Assembly (NCBI RefSeq): GCF_030651595.1
Contig: NZ_JAUSCH010000138.1
Span: forward strand, 1 to 41,742
Reading direction: 5' to 3'
DNA length: 41,742 nucleotides
Source of the DNA: Candidatus Oleimmundimicrobium sp.
GTDB taxonomy: Bacteria > Actinomycetota > Aquicultoria > UBA3085 > Oleimmundimicrobiaceae
Both the position numbers and the translations under genes were made by a program. The notes under the pieces were generated by a model. That model ran no database searches. It was not told where the DNA came from and saw only the letters and a list, made by a program, of their open reading frames with translations. Of this stretch, positions 40,152 to 41,742 are shown piece by piece (the stretch's first letter is position 1; every line of letters starts with the position of its first letter).

Positions 40152-40180
40152 GTCATTGCGAACGAAATGAAGCAGTCTCA
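40152..40180. repeat. Fragment of a common CATTGCGA-type intergenic repeat
   Basis: GTCATTGCGAACGAAATGAAGCAGTCTCA (as pieces GTCATTGCGA, ACGAAATGAAGCAG, TCTCA) resembles a short repeat seen between genes in many bacterial genomes. A single partial copy is seen here. Confidence 0.45.
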
Positions 40181-40252
40181 TAAGTAGCAGGATAACAAAG
40201 CCGAATTACGAACAATAAACAACAAACTAGAACTGGCAATTAAGGAGAGGGC

Positions 40253-41742
40253 ATGTATAAAGGCAGAATAACCGGAAAAAGCGTTCTGGAGATAGAATTT
40301 AGGGCATATTATTCAGAAAATTTATCCTTGGGCGATATCTTAATTGCCGAAGATATAGAAGATAAAACCAAGTATCTTTTAAGAATAGTTGATATAAAAT
40401 ACGGAGTCGAAGCAAGTGACCCCGATTGGCCAAATCGAACAGCCGGAAACATGATGCTTATGGATTCCATGAAACGGCCGTTCGAGCTTCACGACAAAGA
40501 ACGCAGACTATATAAGATAGGCCAGTGTGTCCCTCTCGGTTGCATAAAAAAAGGGTCTTTTCGAAAAGCAAAAAGTCTCCCTTCACACTTTTCGATGGTT
40601 TCCGCACCAAGCACAAGAGATTTTGAGTTCTTAAAGAAGTTTATGGGCGATATCGAAATTGGAAATTTGAGAAGCGGCGAAAGTGTGCTCGATTTCAACA
40701 TCGGAATAAACGGAAGTTTATTCCCATATCACGTAGGAGTGTTTGCCACAACTGGCATGGGCAAAAGCAATCTCATGAAAGTTTTGGCGGGTTCAACCCT
40801 AATCTCTAAAAAATATGGGATGCTGATATTTGATCCTCACGGAGAATATTACGATGGAGGCGGGGACCGTGAACGAAAAGGCCTTATGGATGCCCCTTTT
40901 GCTCAGGAACGATTGCGCGTTTATAGCACCCGGTCTCTTTCGGGCCCTTATAATCAATTAAAGATAAGCGCTCAAGAGATACAAATCGATGACCTCCAAC
41001 AAATATACAACTTTTCAGGCCCCCAAATAGAGGCCTTATATTCAATAACCTACCATTATAAGAAGAATTGGCTTCTTGCTTTGGCAAGCGAAGAACCGGA
41101 GACTATTCTCGACAACATAGGCGGTAATGCTTTTCATATTGGCACCATCTCGGTTTTAAAGAGACGAGCCGAACATATAGCAAGACTTCCTTTTGTTCAC
41201 GGAGACCAGACTGTTTCCATTACCAAAAATATCATTTCCGACTTAAGAAATGGTTATCTGGTCCTTGTAGACACTTCCAACATGCGACAGGATGAAGAAC
41301 TTCTAACGAGCGCCATCATAGCGAGAGCAGTTTTTGAAACAAATAAAGAAGCGTACCAAAAACCAAGTCAATTTAAAAAGGTTCCTCCTACCCTAATAGT
41401 ACTTGAGGAAGCACAGCGAGTTTTAGGTAAGGGAAGTGAAAGAAATTTGGGAGTATTTGCTCAGATAGCCAGAGAAGGAAGAAAATTTAAGACGGGATTA
41501 TGCGCTATCACCCAGCAACCAAAACTCATAGACGAAGAGCTTCTTTCTCAATTTAACACTTTATTTATTTTAGGTCTCGCAGACGAAAGAGACAGATCAA
41601 TCCTGAGAAATTCAGCTAAACATGATATCTCTGCCCTTGGCAACGAAATACAAACATTGATGGCTGGCGAGGCCTTAATAACGGCTCCTGAAAATCCCTT
41701 TGCTTTACCCGCAAAGATATTTTTGTATGAAGATTGGATTAA
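40253..41742 (+). CDS. herA: DNA translocase HerA (partial, runs off right edge)
   Basis: At least 496 residues, open to the window end. AAGGAGAGG lies before the ATG. The N-terminal HAS-barrel is followed by Walker A T-T-G-M-G-K-S-N (about 165-172), F-D-P-H-G-E-Y, Walker B P-T-L-I-V-L-E-E-A-Q-R-V-L and the arginine-containing I-A-R-E-G-R-K-F and T-Q-Q-P motifs. HerA is a hexameric ATPase that works with NurA on DNA ends. No frame breaks are seen. Confidence 0.93.
   Translation, partial: MYKGRITGKSVLEIEFRAYYSENLSLGDILIAEDIEDKTKYLLRIVDIKYGVEASDPDWPNRTAGNMMLMDSMKRPFELHDKERRLYKIGQCVPLGCIKKGSFRKAKSLPSHFSMVSAPSTRDFEFLKKFMGDIEIGNLRSGESVLDFNIGINGSLFPYHVGVFATTGMGKSNLMKVLAGSTLISKKYGMLIFDPHGEYYDGGGDRERKGLMDAPFAQERLRVYSTRSLSGPYNQLKISAQEIQIDDLQQIYNFSGPQIEALYSITYHYKKNWLLALASEEPETILDNIGGNAFHIGTISVLKRRAEHIARLPFVHGDQTVSITKNIISDLRNGYLVLVDTSNMRQDEELLTSAIIARAVFETNKEAYQKPSQFKKVPPTLIVLEEAQRVLGKGSERNLGVFAQIAREGRKFKTGLCAITQQPKLIDEELLSQFNTLFILGLADERDRSILRNSAKHDISALGNEIQTLMAGEALITAPENPFALPAKIFLYEDWI

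Noticed and set aside
1-41742. tRNA, rRNA or insertion sequences
   Set aside because: I saw no cloverleaf, no rRNA-like stretch and no transposase-like protein or terminal inverted repeats with target duplications; this was by eye only.

Overview
The window reads as the chromosome of an anaerobic, probably subsurface or thermal, bacterium with a respiratory or acetogen-like lifestyle. The signs are a Tat-exported selenocysteine formate dehydrogenase, a full molybdenum/tungsten cofactor and uptake locus, a Wtp-type (archaeal-like) tungstate/molybdate transporter, a large Mrp/Mbh-type ion-pumping module, Rex, NurA-HerA, system I cytochrome c maturation with an archaeal/Desulfovibrio-like CcmE, strong GGAGG ribosome sites and frequent GTG/TTG starts. 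I would look among deep-branching Actinobacteriota or Firmicutes relatives, but I cannot place it from the sequence alone. No rRNA, tRNA, CRISPR array or insertion sequence was seen.

Layout. Positions 1-4483 (minus strand) hold ccmE-F-A-B-C-D, running off the left edge in ccmD. 4753-13047 (minus) is a cofactor and metal locus: small HTH protein, wtpA, molbindin, wtpB, wtpC, moeA, moaA, moaC, mogA and a degenerate CcmC paralogue. 13459-21738 (minus) is a nine-gene Mrp/Mbh-type antiporter operon followed by a diguanylate cyclase. 21893-30050 (minus) is the formate dehydrogenase locus: fdnG (Sec), fdnH, an NrfD-type membrane subunit, a terminator and new promoter, then fdhE, mobA, fdhD, mobB and tatA. 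rex (30598-31236) is transcribed toward it. On the plus strand, 31543-33697 is a three-gene operon. After that come an S2P/CBS protease, a PP-loop enzyme, a DUF523 protein, a GGDEF/EAL protein, an MgtC protein and, at the right edge, nurA-herA.

The most striking part is 31543-33697. All three genes are interrupted by one in-frame TGA at a redox-critical position, so all three are likely selenoproteins that ordinary ORF calling breaks or misses. They are a thioredoxin-like lipoprotein (U-P-I-C), a multiheme cytochrome c lipoprotein in which Sec takes the place of the second cysteine of a haem motif (C-T-U-H), and a second thioredoxin-like lipoprotein (U-P-T-C). The formate dehydrogenase in the same window decodes TGA at the known Sec site, which supports this reading.

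A second theme is RNA control of Mo/W metabolism. I see three minus-strand leaders resembling Moco/Tuco riboswitches: before wtpA, before the small HTH gene, and before the formate dehydrogenase. In the formate dehydrogenase leader the terminator's 5' arm is the 3' strand of the riboswitch closing stem, implying an ON switch. In the wtpA leader the terminator is separate and could be held open by aptamer sequence, implying an OFF switch. Together this would lower metal uptake and raise enzyme synthesis when cofactor is plentiful.

In function, formate oxidised outside the membrane by FdnGH-NrfD could feed quinone or periplasmic cytochromes. The Mrp-type module handles H+/Na+, the Ccm genes build the cytochromes, the Tat protein exports FdnG, and Rex plus the riboswitch set expression. 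Several intergenic gaps are filled with related short dispersed repeats and small hairpins.
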